Of a stretch of DNA of 64,000 nucleotides, positions 9,701 to 21,231 are shown one piece after another. The stretch is taken from the NCBI GenBank assembly GCA_964034945.1, contig OZ035964.1, positions 3,091,107-3,155,106 on the forward strand, read 5' to 3'. The number at the start of each line of letters is the position of its first letter. The stretch's first letter is position 1. Made by a program: the position numbers and the translations under genes. Source of the stretch: Chrysopilus asiliformis. Lineage: Eukaryota; Arthropoda; Insecta; Diptera; Rhagionidae. The notes below the pieces were generated by a model, which was given only the letters and a program-made list of their open reading frames with translations, was not told the origin of the DNA and did not search any database.

Positions 9701-12675
9701 AATATTTTTCTCGAATTTCTAGAGGCTTGTTCTAAGTAGGAAAAATATTTCCGAGACCTTTTCTGTCCGGGAAATATTTTTCTTGAATTTTTACTCGGTT
9801 GTTCTGAGTAGGAAAAATATTTCCGAGACCTTTTCTATCCGGGAAATATTTTTCTCGAATTTCTAGAGGCTTGTTCTGAGTAGGAAAAATATTTCCGAGA
9901 CCTTTTCTATCCGGGAAATATTTTTCTCGAATTTCTAGAGGCTTGTTCTGAGTAGGAAAAATATTTCCGAGACCTTTTCTATCCGAGAAATATTTTTGTC
10001 GAATTTTTAGAGGCTTGTTCTGAGTAGGAAAAATATTTCCGAGACCTTTTCTATCCGAGAAATATTTTTCTCGAATTTCTAGAGGCTTGTTCTGAGTAGG
10101 AAAAATATTTCCGAGACCTTTTCTATCCGGGAAATATTTTTCTCGAATTTTTAGAGGTTTGTTCTGAGTAGGAAAAATACTTTCGAGACCTTTTCTATCC
10201 GGGAAATATTTTTCTCTAATTTCTAGAAGCTTGTTCTAAGTTGGAAAAATATTTCCGAGACCTTCTCTATCCGAGAAATATTTTTCTCGAATTTTTAGAG
10301 GCTTGTTCTGAGTAGAAAAATACTTTCGAGACCTTTTCTATCCGGGAAATATTTTTCTCGAATTTCTAGACGCTTGTTCTAAGTTGGAAAAATATTTCCG
10401 AGACCTTTTCTATCCGGGATATATTTTTCTCGAATTTTTACTCGCTTGTTCTGAGTAGGAAAAATATTTCCGAGACCTTTTCTATTCGGGAAATATTTTT
10501 CTCGAATTTTTACTCGCTTGTTCTGAGTAGGAAAAATATTTCCGAGACCTTGTCTATCCGGGATATATTTTTCTCGAATTTTTACTCGCTTGTTCTGAGT
10601 AGGAAAAATATTTCCGAGACCTTTTCTATCCGGGAAATATTTTTCTCGAATTTTTACTCGCTTGTTTTGAGTAGGAAAAATATTTCCGAGACCTTTTCTA
10701 TCCGGGAAATATTTTTCTCGAATTTTTACTCGCTTGTTCTTAGTAGGAAAAATATTTCCGAGACCTTTTCTATCCGGAAAATATTTTTCTCGGATTTTTA
10801 GTCGCTTGTTCTGAGTAGGAAAAATATTTCCGAGACCTTTTCTATCCGGGAAATATTTTTCTCGAATTTTTAGAGGCTTGTTCTGAGTAGGAAAAATATT
10901 TCCGAGACCTTTTCTATCCGAGAAATATTTTTCTCGAATTTCTAGAGGCTTGTTCTAAGTAGGAAAAATATTTCCGAGACCTTTTCTGTCCGGGAAATAT
11001 TTTTCTCGAATTTTTAGAGGTTTGTTCTGAGTAGGAAAAATACTTTCGAGACCTTTTCTATCCGGGAAATATTTTTCTCTAATTTCTAGAAGCTTGTTCT
11101 AAGGTGGAAAAATATTTCCGAGACCTTCTCTATCCGAGAAATATTTTTCTCGAATTTTTAGAGGCTTGTTCTGAGTAGAAAAATACTTTCGAGACCTTTT
11201 CTATCCGGGAAATATTTTTCTCGAATTTCTAGACGCTTGTTCTAAGTTGGAAAAATATTTCCGAGACCTTTTCTATCCGGGATATATTTTTCTCGAATTT
11301 TTACTCGCTTGTTCTGAGTAGGAAAAATATTTCCGAGACCTTTTCTATCCGGGAAATATTTTTCTCGAATTTTTACTCGCTTGTTCTGAGTAGGAAAAAT
11401 ATTTCCGAGACCTTGTCTATCCGGGATATATTTTTCTCGAATTTTTACTCGCTTGTTCTGAGTAGGAAAAATATTTCCGAGACCTTTTCTATCCGGGAAA
11501 TATTTTTCTCGAATTTTTAGAGGCTTGTTCTAAGTTGGAAAAATATTTCCGAGACCTTTTCTATCCGGGAAATATTTTTCTCGAATTTTTATTCGCTTGT
11601 TCTGAGTAGGAAAAATATTTCCGAGACCTTTTCTATCCGGGAAATATTTTTCTCGAATTTTTACTCGCTTGATTTGAGTAGGAAAAATATTTCCGAGACC
11701 TTTTCTATCCGGGAAATATTTTTCTCGAATTTTTACTCGCTTGTTCTGAGTAGGAAAAATATTTCCGAGACCTTTTCTATCCGGGAAATATTTTTCTCGG
11801 ATTTTTAGTCGCTTGTTCTGAGTAGGAAAAATATTTCCGAGACCTTTTCTATCCGGGAAATATTTTTCTCGAATTTCTAGAGGCTTGTTCTGAGTAGGAA
11901 AAATATTTCCGAGACCTTTTCTATCCGGGAAATATTTTTCTCGAATTTCTAGAGGCTTGTTCTGAGTAGGAAAAATATTTCCGAGACCTTTTCTATCCGG
12001 GAAATATTTTTCTCGAATTTTTACTCGCTTGTTCTGAGTAGGAAAAATATTTCCGAGACCTTTTCTATCCGGGAAATATTTTTCTCGAATTTTTAGAGGC
12101 TTGTTCTGAGTAGGAAAAATATTTCCGAGACCTTTTCTATCCGAGAAATATTTTTCTCGAATTTCTAGAGGCTTGTTCTAAGTAGGAAAAATATTTCCGA
12201 GACCTTTTCTGTCCGGGAAATATTTTTCTTGAATTTTTACTCGGTTGTTCTGAGTAGGAAAAATATTTCCGAGACCTTTTCTATCCGGGAAATATTTTTC
12301 TCGAATTTTTGCTCGCTTGTTCTGAGGAGGAAAAATATTTCCGAGACCTTTTCTATCCGGGAAATATTTTTCTAGAATTTTTAGAAGTTTGTTCCTAGTA
12401 TGAAAAATATTTCCGAGACCTTTTCCACCCGGGAAATATTTTTCTCGCATTTTGAGAGGCTTGTTCTGTATAGGAAAAATATTTCCGAGACCTTTTCTGT
12501 CCGGGAAATATTTTTCTTGAATTTTTACTCGCTTGTTCTGAGTAGGAAAAATATTTCCGAGACCTTTTCTATCCGGGAAATATTTTTCTCGAATTTTTAC
12601 TCGCTTGCTCTGAGTAGGAAAAATATTTCCGAGACCTTTTCTATCCGGGAAATATTTTTCTCGAATTTTTAGAGG
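3771..12675 (+). repeat. 72-bp satellite array, main left block
   Basis: About 120 head-to-tail monomers of 72 bp. Each contains GAAAAATATTTCC, a 17-nt spacer, then GGAAATATTTTTC (a perfect 13-bp inverted repeat), then TCTCGAATTTTT, then either TAGAGGCTTG or TACTCGCTTG, then TTCTGAGTA. The first monomers (to about 4,020) are more diverged, as expected at an array edge. Single-base variants (CTGTCCGGG, CCGAGAAAT, CTTTCGAGACC) define higher-order repeats, notably a 2,009-bp block (28 monomers, one shortened by 7 bp) present twice between about 4.9 and 8.9 kb. Since 72 is divisible by three, periodic 24-codon open frames appear on both strands; they are not genes. Confidence 0.97.
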
Positions 12676-13228
12676 CATATTCTGTGTAAGAAAATTCAAA
12701 TGAAATTTTCCCATCTGAATGAATTTTTCGCATGATTTAATAAAATGTTCATTGAAAATGTGTGGAAAATAGATTTTTGTTGGAATATTCAGGAAGTTCA
12801 TCATAAAAATCTTGTTTACGGCGAAAATTTGTTTAAAAATGTGGGAAAAATTTAATTAGGATTAAATGTTGGCTAGAGGAGTCAATGTAAAAAATAATTG
12901 AATAATGAAAATCCCCTAGTGTTGCCATTTGTTAAAAGGTAGATGGAATAAAATATTTTGTTTACTTTAAAATATTCTAAAAACTAGTAAAAAATTCTTT
13001 TAGATGTTTAAAATGCCATTAGAAGATCGAAAATTACTTTTCAGTTGAAAACTTTCATAATAAAAACCAAAATACTGGTTGCGAATCAAAAACGATTTGA
13101 AATTTCGCGCCTAAGAAAAAATTCAATCGCCACACTCCGCACCATGTCCAGCAAAAATGACCGCACCGCCTCCACATAGAGGCGATTTTCGCCACCCACC
13201 ATTGGAATAGCGGACACAGAGTGCTTAC

Positions 13229-13281
13229 AGTGAGTCTGAGGAAGACGATTCTTCATTCAGCAAATCATTCAGAGACGCCAT
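13229..13281 (-). CDS. Candidate first coding exon (MASLNDLL), copy 1
   Basis: On the minus strand an ATG in good context (ACAATGG) opens a 17-codon exon reading MASLNDLLNEESSSSDS, ending in phase 2 at a GTAAGC donor. The acidic, serine-rich start and an N-terminal MAS look like a genuine protein beginning, but I do not recognise the protein. No second exon could be found in the 550 bp downstream before the satellite begins. The second copy (15,945-15,997) has the same peptide but a GC donor. It may be a gene fragment carried inside the satellite. Confidence 0.4.
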
Positions 13282-13474
13282 TGTCTAAAAAATTTCTGTT
13301 AATCATAAGTGCGGTTTTTCGACAAAACGTTTAATATAAAATATCTCAAATAAAATCGAAAAATATCGATAATCATTTTTATACAATCGGAAAGTACCCA
13401 AATACTGAATTTACAGCGAAATTCTCATCGATCGAAATCATTCGAAAGTACAGTAGATTTTTCTATTGAATTTA

Positions 13475-13633
13475 ATGGCTTCGCCGGAAGAAGCGATCAG
13501 AAATTTTTCTTGTCTCTTTTTTACCGGGAAATTTGATTCGTTTTTTTTCGCGAGTGTGTGTGAATTACAAGAGTGAACTTTTAGTGTGTGTTCTTAGACG
13601 GAAGAAATTATTTCCCTGGATCTTTGCACCTTG
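13475..13633 (+). other. Candidate leader exon, copy 1
   Basis: From the ATG at 13,475 a 33-codon frame reads MASPEEAIRNFSCLF and continues to a TGA before a strong GTAAGT donor at 13,634. As the stop precedes the donor, this is either a small upstream frame in a spliced 5' leader, or an exon using an earlier donor such as GTGTGTG at about 13,553. It faces away from the MASLNDLL exon. An identical arrangement recurs at 16,191-16,349. Confidence 0.3.
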
Positions 13634-13884
13634 GTAAGTGAAGCCATCATCGTTTCATTATTTTTTGACTAATAGTATGAATTATTTTCGACTTGTGGGA
13701 AGGAAAGTGATTTTCCTTTGCCATAAAAAGGAAATCTCCTACAACTTGATAAAACTTATTAGGATTTATATAAGTTTTTTGTTCTCTGGACTTTTCATTT
13801 CTATTCCATTTTCCGGTTGATTTGTCATGTAAATCCAGGATAAATTTTAAGATCGAAATATTTTTTGGAATTTTTTAAGTCATT

Positions 13885-15391
13885 GCTGAGAAGGAAAAAT
13901 ATTTCCGAGACCTTTTCTATCCGGGAAATATTTTTCTCGAATTTCTAGAGGCTTGTTCTGAGTAGGAAAAATATTTCCGAGACCTTTTCTATCCGGAAAA
14001 TATTTTTCTCGAATTTTTACTCGCTTGTTCTGAGTAGGAAAAATATTTCCGAGACCTTTTCTATCCGGGAAATATTTTTCTCGAATTTTTACTCGCTTGC
14101 TCAGAGTAGGAAAAATATTTCCGAGACCTTTTCTATCCGGGAAATATTTTTCTCGAATTTTTACTCGCTTTCTCAGAGTAGGAAAAATATTTCCGAGACC
14201 TTTTCTATCCGGGAAATATTTTTCTCGGATTTTTAAAGGCTTGTTCTGAGTAGGAAAAATATTTCCGAGACCTTTTCTATCCGGGAAATATTTTTCTCGA
14301 ATTTTTAGAGGCTTGTTCTGAGTAGGAAAAATATTTCCGAGACCCTTTCTATCCGGGAAATATTTTTCTCGAATTTTTAGAGGCTTGTTCTGAGTAGGAA
14401 AAATATTTCCGAGACCTTTCCTATCCGGGAAATATTTTTCTCGAATTTCTAGAGGCTTGTTCTGAGTTGGAAAAATATTTCCGAGACCTTTTCTATCCGG
14501 GAAATATTTTTCTCGAATTTCTAGACGCTTGTTCTAAGTTGGAAAAATATTTCCGAGACCTTTTCTATCCGGGAAATATTTTTCTCGAATTTCTAGAGGC
14601 TTGTTCTGAGTAGGAAAAATATTTCCGAGACCTTTTCTATCCGGGAAATATTTTTCTCGAATTTTTAGAAGTTTGTTCCTAGTATGAAAAATATTTCCGA
14701 GACCTTTTCCACCCGGGAAATATTTTTCTCGCATTTTGAGAGGCTTGTTCTGTGTAGGAAAAATATTTCCGAGACCTTTTCTGTCCGGGAAATATTTTAC
14801 TCGAATTTTTACTCGCTTGTTCTGAGTAGGAAAAATATTTCCGAGACCTTTTCTATCCGGGAAATATTTTTCTTGAATTTTTACTCGGTTGTTCTGAGTA
14901 GGAAAAATATTTCCGAGACCTTTTCTATCCGGGAAATATTTTTCTCGAATTTCTAGACGCTTGTTCTAAGTTGGAAAAATATTTCCGAGACCTTTTCTAT
15001 CCGGGAAATATTTTTCTCGAATTTCTAGAGGCTTGTTCTGAGGAGGAAAAATATTTCCGAGACCTTTTCTATCCGGGAAATATTTTTCTCGAATTTTTAG
15101 AAGTTTGTTCCTAGTATGAAAAATATTTCCGAGACCTTTTCCACCCGGGAAATATTTTTCTCGCATTTTGAGAGGCTTGTTCTGAGTAGGAAAAATATTT
15201 CCGAGACCTTTTCTGTCCGGGAAATATTTTTCTTGAATTTTTACTCGCTTGTTCTGAGTAGGAAAAATATTTCCGAGACCTTTTCTATCCGGGAAATATT
15301 TTTCTCGAATTTTTACTCGCTTGTTCTGAATAGGAAAAATATTTCCGAGACCTTTTCTATCCGGGAAATATTTTTCTCGAATTTTTAGAGG
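13885..15391 (+). repeat. 72-bp satellite array, second left block
   Basis: About 21 monomers in the same orientation as the main block. A distinctive variant pair (TTCCTAGTATG, then CCACCCGGG and CGCATTTTGAG) occurs at 14,669 and again 432 bp (six monomers) later, and also at 12,385, marking a local higher-order unit that was copied along with the flanking unique block. Confidence 0.95.
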
Positions 15392-15944
15392 CATATTCTG
15401 TGTAAGAAAATTCAAATGAAATTTTCCCATCTGAATGAATTTTTCGCATGATTTAATAAAATGTTCATTGAAAATGTGTGGAAAATAGATTTTTGTTGGA
15501 ATATTCAGGAAGTTCATCATAAAAATCTTGTTTACGGCGAAAATTTGTTTAAAAATGTGGGAAAAATTTAATTAGGATTAAATGTTGGCTAGAGGAGTAA
15601 ATGTAAAAAATAATTGAATAATGAAAATCCCCTAGTGTTGCCATTTGTGAAAAGGTAGATGGAATAAAATATTTTGTTTACTTTAAAATATTCTAAAAAC
15701 TAGTAAAAAATTCTTTTAGATGTTTAAAATGCCATTAGAAGATCGAAAATTACTTTTCAGTTGAAAACTTTCATAATAAAAACCAAAATACTGGTTGCGA
15801 ATCAAAAACGATTTGAAATTTCGCGCCTAAGAAAAAATTCAATCGCCACACTCCGCACCATGTCCAGCAAAAATGACCGCACCGCCTCCACATAGAGGCG
15901 ATTTTCGCCACCCACCATTGGAATAGCGGACACAGAGTGCTTGC

Positions 15945-15997
15945 AGTGAGTCTGAGGAAGACGATTCTTCATTCAGCAAATCATTCAGAGACGCCAT
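15945..15997 (-). pseudogene. MASLNDLL exon, copy 2, donor altered
   Basis: This is the same 17-codon exon as at 13,229-13,281, but the donor has changed from GTAAGC to GCAAGC. GC donors are used at a minority of introns, so splicing may be weakened rather than lost. I call it a probable pseudo-exon because no partner exon is visible in the surrounding satellite. Confidence 0.35.
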
Positions 15998-16190
15998 TGT
16001 CTAAAAAAATTCTGTTAATCATAAGTGCGGTTTTTCGACAAAACGTTTAATATAAAATATCTCAAATAAAATCGAAAAATATCGATAATCATTTTTATAC
16101 AATCGGAAAGTACCCAAATACTGAATTTACAGCGAAATTCTCATCGATCGAAATCATTCGAAAGTACAGTAGATTTTTCTATTGAATTTA

Positions 16191-16349
16191 ATGGCTTCGC
16201 CGGAAGAAGCGATCAGAAATTTTTCTTGTCTCTTTTTTACCGGGAAATTTGATTCGTTTTTTTTCGCGAGTGTGTGTGAATTACAAGAGTGAACTTTTAG
16301 TGTGTGTTCTTAGACGGAAGAAATTATTTCCCTGGATCTTTGCACCTTG
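16191..16349 (+). other. Candidate leader exon, copy 2
   Basis: Copy of the MASPEEAIR leader exon at 13,475-13,633, with the same frame and the same GTAAGT donor (16,350). The 60-codon frame at 16,354-16,536 is identical to that at 13,638 and probably intronic. Confidence 0.3.
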
Positions 16350-16590
16350 GTAAGTGAAGCCATCATCGTTTCATTATTTTTTGACTAATAGTATGAATTA
16401 TTTTCGACTTGTGGGAAGGAAAGTGATTTTCCTTTGCCATAAAAAGGAAATCTCCTACAACTTGATAAAACTTATTAGGATTTATATAAGTTTTTTGTTC
16501 TCTGGACTTTTCATTTCTATTCCATTTTCCGGTTGATTTGTCATGTAAATCCAGGATAAATTTTAAGATCGAAATATTTTTTGGAATTTT

Positions 16591-17308
16591 TTAAATATTT
16601 CCGCATCCTTTTCTATGCGGGAAATATTTTTTTTTCGATTTTTTAGAGGTTTGTTCTGATTAGGGAAAATATTTCCGAGACCTTTTCTATCCGGGAAATA
16701 TTTTTCTCGAATTTTCACTCGCTTGTTCTGAGTAGGAAAAATATTTCGGAGACTTTTTCTATCCGAGAAATATTTTTCTCGAATTTTTAGAGGCTTGTTC
16801 TGAGTAGGAAAAATACTTTCGAGACCTTTTCTATCCGGGAAATATTTTTCTCTAATTTCTAGAAGCTTGTTCTAAGTTGGAAAAATATTTCCTAGACCTT
16901 TTCTATCCGGGATATATTTTTCTCGAATTTTTACTCGCTTGTTTTGAGTAGGAAAAATACTTTCGAGACCTTTTCTATCCGGGAAATATTTTTCTCGAAT
17001 TTTTACTCGCTTGTTCTGAATAGGAAAAATATTTCCGAGACCTTTTCTATCCGAGAAATATTTTTCTCGAATTTTTAGAGGCTTGTTCTAAGTTGGAAAA
17101 ATATTTCCTAGACCTTTTCTATCCGGGAAATATTTTTCTCGAATTTTTACTCGCTTGTTCTAAGTTGGAAAAATATTTCCGAGACCTTTTCTATCCGGGA
17201 AATATTTTTCTCGAATTTTTACTCGCTTGTTATGAGTAGGAAAAATATTTCCGAGACCTTTTCTATCCGGGAAATATTTTTCTCGGATTTTTTCTCGCTT
17301 GTTCTGAT
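16591..17308 (+). repeat. 72-bp satellite array, third left block
   Basis: About 10 monomers, same orientation as the main block, starting with a diverged unit (CCGCATCCTTTTCTATGCGG). It ends abruptly at CTCGCTTGTTCTGATTCC where the outer flank of a truncated R element begins. Confidence 0.95.
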
Positions 17309-17513
17309 TCCTATTTTTATTTTTTCCCAAAGATCCTGACATTATTTTCTATTTTTTCTGGATAATTTCTTTAAAAAAAAAATTTTCCTTTGATAAATTC
17401 GACTCTACAACCCGTCGGTGGGTGGGTGGGTGGTAGGGCATACGCTGGATGAGCGACAGGTGACCACCAGTTGTGCGCTGGACACCTTGGTGTGTGGGTG
17501 CGTGTGTGGATCA
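17309..17513 (-). repeat. Dispersed element R, truncated copy inside satellite
   Basis: The flank (GATCCTGACATTATTTTCTA, also seen at about 3,163) and the first half of R (GGGTGGGTGG, GTGACCACCAGTTG, CTTGGTGTGTGGGTGCG) are present. R then stops at GTGTGTGGATCACC and the satellite resumes. The palindrome-containing half is missing. This is R embedded within an array, either inserted there or overrun by later array growth. Confidence 0.65.
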
Positions 17514-18892
17514 CCGGGAAATATTTTTCTCGAATTTTTACTCGCTTGTTCTGAGTAGAAAAAATATTTCCGAGGCCTTTTCTATCCGGGATATATTTTT
17601 CTCGAATTTTTACTCGCTTGTTCTGAGTAGGAAAAATATTTCGGAGACCTTTTCTATCCGAGAAATATTTTTCTCGAATTTTTAGAGGCTTGTTCTAAGT
17701 TGGAAAAATATTTCCGAGACCTTTTCTATCCGGGAAATATTTTTCTCGAATTTTTACTCGCTTGTTCTGAGTAGGAAAAATATTTCCGAGACCTTTTCTA
17801 TCCGGGAAATATTTTTCTCGAATTTTTACTCGCTTTTTCTGAGTAGGAAAAATATTTCCGAGACCTTTTCTATCCGGGAAATATTTTTCTCGAATTTTTA
17901 CTCGCTTGTTCTGAGTAGGAAAAATATTTCCGAAACCTTGTCTATCCGAGAAATATTTTTCTCGAAATTTTAGAGGCTTGTTCTGAGTAGGAAAAATATT
18001 TCCGAGACCTTTTCTATCCGAGAAATATTTTTCTCGAATTTCTAGAGACTTGTTCTAAGTAGGAAAAATATTTCCGAGACCTTTTCTATCCGGGAAATAT
18101 TTTTCTCGAATTTTTACTCGCTTGTTCTGAGTAGGAAAAATATTTCCGAAGCCTTTTCTATCCGGGATATATTTTTCTCGAATTTTTACTCGCTTGTTCT
18201 GAGTAGGAAAAATATTTCCGAGACCTTTTCTATCCGAGAAATATTTTTCTCGAATTTTTAGAGGCTTGTTCTAAGTTGGAAAAATATTTCCTAGACCTTT
18301 TCTATCCGGGAAATATTTTTCTCGAATTTTTACTCGCTTGTTCTGAGTAGGAAAAATATTTCCGAGACCTTTTCTATCCGAGAAATATTTTTCTCGAATT
18401 TTTAGAGGCTTGTTCCTAGTAGGAAAAATATTTCCGAGACCTTTTCTATCCGGGAAATATTTTTTTCGAATTTTTACTCGCTTGTTCTGAGGAGGAAAAA
18501 TATTTCCGAGACCTTTTCTATACGAGAAATATTTTTCTCGAATTTTTAGAGGCTTGTTCTGAGTTCGAAAAATATTTGCGAGACCTTTTCTATCTGGGAA
18601 ATATTTTTCTCGAATTTTTACTCGCTTGTTCTGAGTAGGAAAAATATTTCCGAGACCTTTTTTATCCGGGAACTATTTTTCTCGAATTTTTACTCGCTTG
18701 TTCTGAGTAGGAAAAATATTTCCGAGACTTTTTCTATCCGGGAAATATTTTTCTCGAATTTTTACTCGCTTGTTCTGAGTAGGAAAAATATTTCCGAGAC
18801 CTTTTCTATCCGGGATATATTTTTCTCGAATTTTTAGAGGCTTGTTCCTAGTAGGGAAAATATTTCCGAGACCTTTTCTATCCGGGAAATAT
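17514..18892 (+). repeat. 72-bp satellite array, fourth left block
   Basis: About 19 monomers, same orientation. It ends at GGGAAATATTTTTTCCTTTT, where the duplicated promoter-like block (copy 2) begins at a CCCCACCATAAGGATTTTC sequence. Confidence 0.95.
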
Positions 18893-19835
18893 TTTTTCCT
18901 TTTCCCCACCATAAGGATTTTCTTACAGGGAAAACGATTTTCTACTGCCTTATTTTGTATTTCTGCAAAATAAAACATCAAAACGAAAGGTATTACATTA
19001 TTAAAAACCATTATTTCGTATTCGAATAAATTTCCTATTTCAAATTTTGAACTGTCGCCCGATTTCAGCATGCAGATGTCGCTTCAGGGCTCACCTAAAC
19101 ATCACTTTTAGTACGAGATCGTTTTCCGCCATTGCTCTCGAAAGCCGGCTCCCGTGACATTAATTTATTATTTTGTCGGGGAAGAACATTAAATCGCTGG
19201 TAATTTAGTGAATAATCGTAAGTCAAGTGATTTTCGCATCCTAAAGTGGTAAAATGTTCGATTTCCAAGCGTTGGATTTATCGAAATTTGTTTACCAATT
19301 TTACCCTCGAATGTTGGGTTTTTCTCTCCCATCAAAAATGGAAATTCTTTGCAATTTAAAAAAAAGTGAATTAGTTTAAATGAATTTCATTTGCTTTTCA
19401 TAAAATTTAGTGCTAAAAATGTTGAATATATTGTAAAATCGTCAAGTCTTAGACAATCTTTCGTTTTTTCCGTGTTCGTATTTTAATTAAAATTCCCGTG
19501 CTATTATAGCGAATTTAAAACAGACTCAATATGAACAGGAATTACTGGAAATTCGGGTATTGTTTCACTGTAAGAAAATCACCGTTTGCAGTAAGTTTTT
19601 TTTTTGGTATTTCCTTGATTTATTTCCTAAAAAAAACTAAATATTTCTTCTTCACGGTTTCAATGGCGGCAAGACGACCGCTGCGACACCTGGCATGGAA
19701 ATTAGAAAATAAATTTCAATTTTCCTGTTGCCGCGTAACATTTGAATTCGGAAAAGTTTCGTTGCTGGGAAATTGAGTGATTTTTTTGATACAATGTTCA
19801 CAATTAGAAGGAATTGTGGAAAATATTTTAAAAAT
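18893..19835 (+). repeat. Promoter/first-exon-like block, copy 2
   Basis: Diverged second copy of 1,972-2,935, with the same order of landmarks: ACAGGGAAAACGA, the CCGCCATTGCTCTCGAAAGC core (about 19,127), the leader and the ATG exon with donor. Copy 1 is preceded by ordinary spacer, while this copy abuts the satellite, so the left array lies between two related 5' ends in the same orientation. Confidence 0.5.
19531..19590 (+). CDS. Candidate first coding exon, copy 2
   Basis: Paralogue of 2,602-2,661: ATG, 20 codons (MNRNYWKFGYCF then TVRKSPFA), GTAAGT donor in phase 0. Length, phase and donor are conserved although the sequence is clearly diverged. Just downstream, from an ATG at about 19,663, a frame MAARRPLRHLAWKLENKFQF runs to a TGA at about 19,774. 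In copy 1 the matching frame stops earlier, so that part is probably not conserved coding sequence. Product unknown. Confidence 0.3.
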
Positions 19836-21220
19836 GATTGATAAAAAAAAGGCGCAGGAAGTATATCATTCCTCCCCCTACCCTTGGCTCGTCTCCTACT
19901 CCTTCTGCTAATTTCCGGCCTAAACCTAAAAAAAGCAGAGCCTAATTCGGTATTATTTTTGTGAAAATTCTAAAGGTGTTTACAATATGATTTTACATAA
20001 CATATCAAAATCCAATCGGATCACTCCTTTCTCCCTCTCCCGCACAACTGGATTGTTTCACAAAAAATGAGTTTGTTCTCATTGAGAGTATTTGTCCCCC
20101 GGGCGATTGTGGCTTTTCTTATGTTTTGTTTTAATTTTTCTAAATTTCCTGCCAACTTATAAATTTACAACCGATCTTATTCAATAATTTCCTCATTTTA
20201 CTTCTATTATAGAAATTTGATCAGCATATTTTTTATTTTGACTTTCAGATACTTTCCCGAAATTTACATTTCCCATTTCACTTGGCGATTCTTGGCGATT
20301 CAATGGCAAGTAGATTTCGTTTTTTTTCAATAATTTTCATATTTTCCATTTTCTAATTCCTTATCAAAACTTTCGATTAGTTTTTAATCTAATTTTTTCT
20401 TTCTATTTTTTATAGCTGCATGATGTTTGAGAATTTTGTGCATCCGAGCAGGCAAAAAGAGAACGTTTCAAGATTTTGACACATTCTTAAGCGAACCCGA
20501 CGCATTTCGCTAAGTGTCCAACCCACACCATCATCAATGAAGATCCAAATATCAACGCACTCAATAAAAGGTTAGTGATTTTTCTATAACTAAATACTAG
20601 ATTTAAAGTGGGAAAAAGTCGCGCTTTTAATATTATTATTACCGTTAATTGCTTCTCTTATTTATCTTAGATTTAATCAGCACTTCTTATTAATTGATTA
20701 AATCGTTTAAAATATTTTTTCCCTTTTGAGCACATACTCGTTTATATTCACATTGGCATAGAGAACTTTTCATCCGGTTTCGAATCCTTCTTCGTCCGTC
20801 GAGTTTTTGACATTACTAGGAGTGAGTTTAAGAAAATTTGGCAGAAATGATTTTCTTTTTATTACAATTAGGCGACAATTAATTCAATAGAAAGTTTTTC
20901 TAAACTCAAAAGTAGTTTTAATGCTAACTTTATGAACGTCTTAAGTGTTCAAACACCACAGGATTTTTGAATATTGTCGGACCTCCTCAGTTTTACGGAA
21001 ATGAACTTTTTGTCATATATTTTCATGCCGTTGTTGTTTTATCTTTTCTATAGAAAATTTTACAGTCTTCCTTATAAAACAGAAATCAAAACCGACGCCA
21101 TTTACCTAGTCTCAAAAACCATTTACCAATCAGATCATTTTTTTGATAGGATTTATTTAAATATATATTTTTTTATGTTTTAAAATGTATTTTATTGCAA
21201 AAAAAACTGTTTCTTTTAAA
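19836..21220. other. AT-rich spacer with one possible exon
   Basis: No recognised gene. One stretch, 20,416-20,570, sits between an acceptor (TTTTTTATAG) and a donor (GTTAGTGAT). It is less AT-rich than its surroundings, but every frame is interrupted or short; the best tail reads TIINEDPNINALNKR before the donor. It may be a non-coding exon. The rest is featureless. Confidence 0.3.
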
Positions 21221-21231
21221 TTTCAGCACGT

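Larger units (their letters stand above)
12676..13884. repeat. Non-satellite duplicated block, copy 1
   Basis: A 1.2-kb AT-rich block interrupts the satellite and recurs at 15,392-16,590 with a constant offset of 2,716 bp; the preceding satellite monomers from about 12.36 kb are included in the copy. The two copies differ by only a few bases. The block has head-to-head exon candidates: MASLNDLL on the minus strand (ATG at 13,281) and MASPEEAIR on the plus strand (ATG at 13,475), 193 bp apart, which fits a divergent promoter region. The 60-codon frame at 13,638-13,820 begins after the plus-strand donor and is probably intronic. Confidence 0.7.
15392..16590. repeat. Non-satellite duplicated block, copy 2
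   Basis: Second copy of 12,676-13,884 at an offset of 2,716 bp. The near-identity, including intergenic sequence, indicates a recent duplication. It ends in GGAATTTTTTAAATATTTCC, joining the satellite at a different phase from copy 1, so the downstream breakpoint lies there. Confidence 0.8.

Noticed and set aside
12178..12804. Frames of 60-208 codons with a 24-residue period (REKYFPDRKGLGNIF or RKNISETFSIREIFF)
   Set aside because: The 72-bp monomer is a multiple of three, so any stop-free frame repeats. The same happens on both strands and in both array orientations, and single-base variants break frames freely.
3771..18892. CRISPR array
   Set aside because: Regular spacing comes from contiguous monomers with no unique spacers, in a eukaryotic context.
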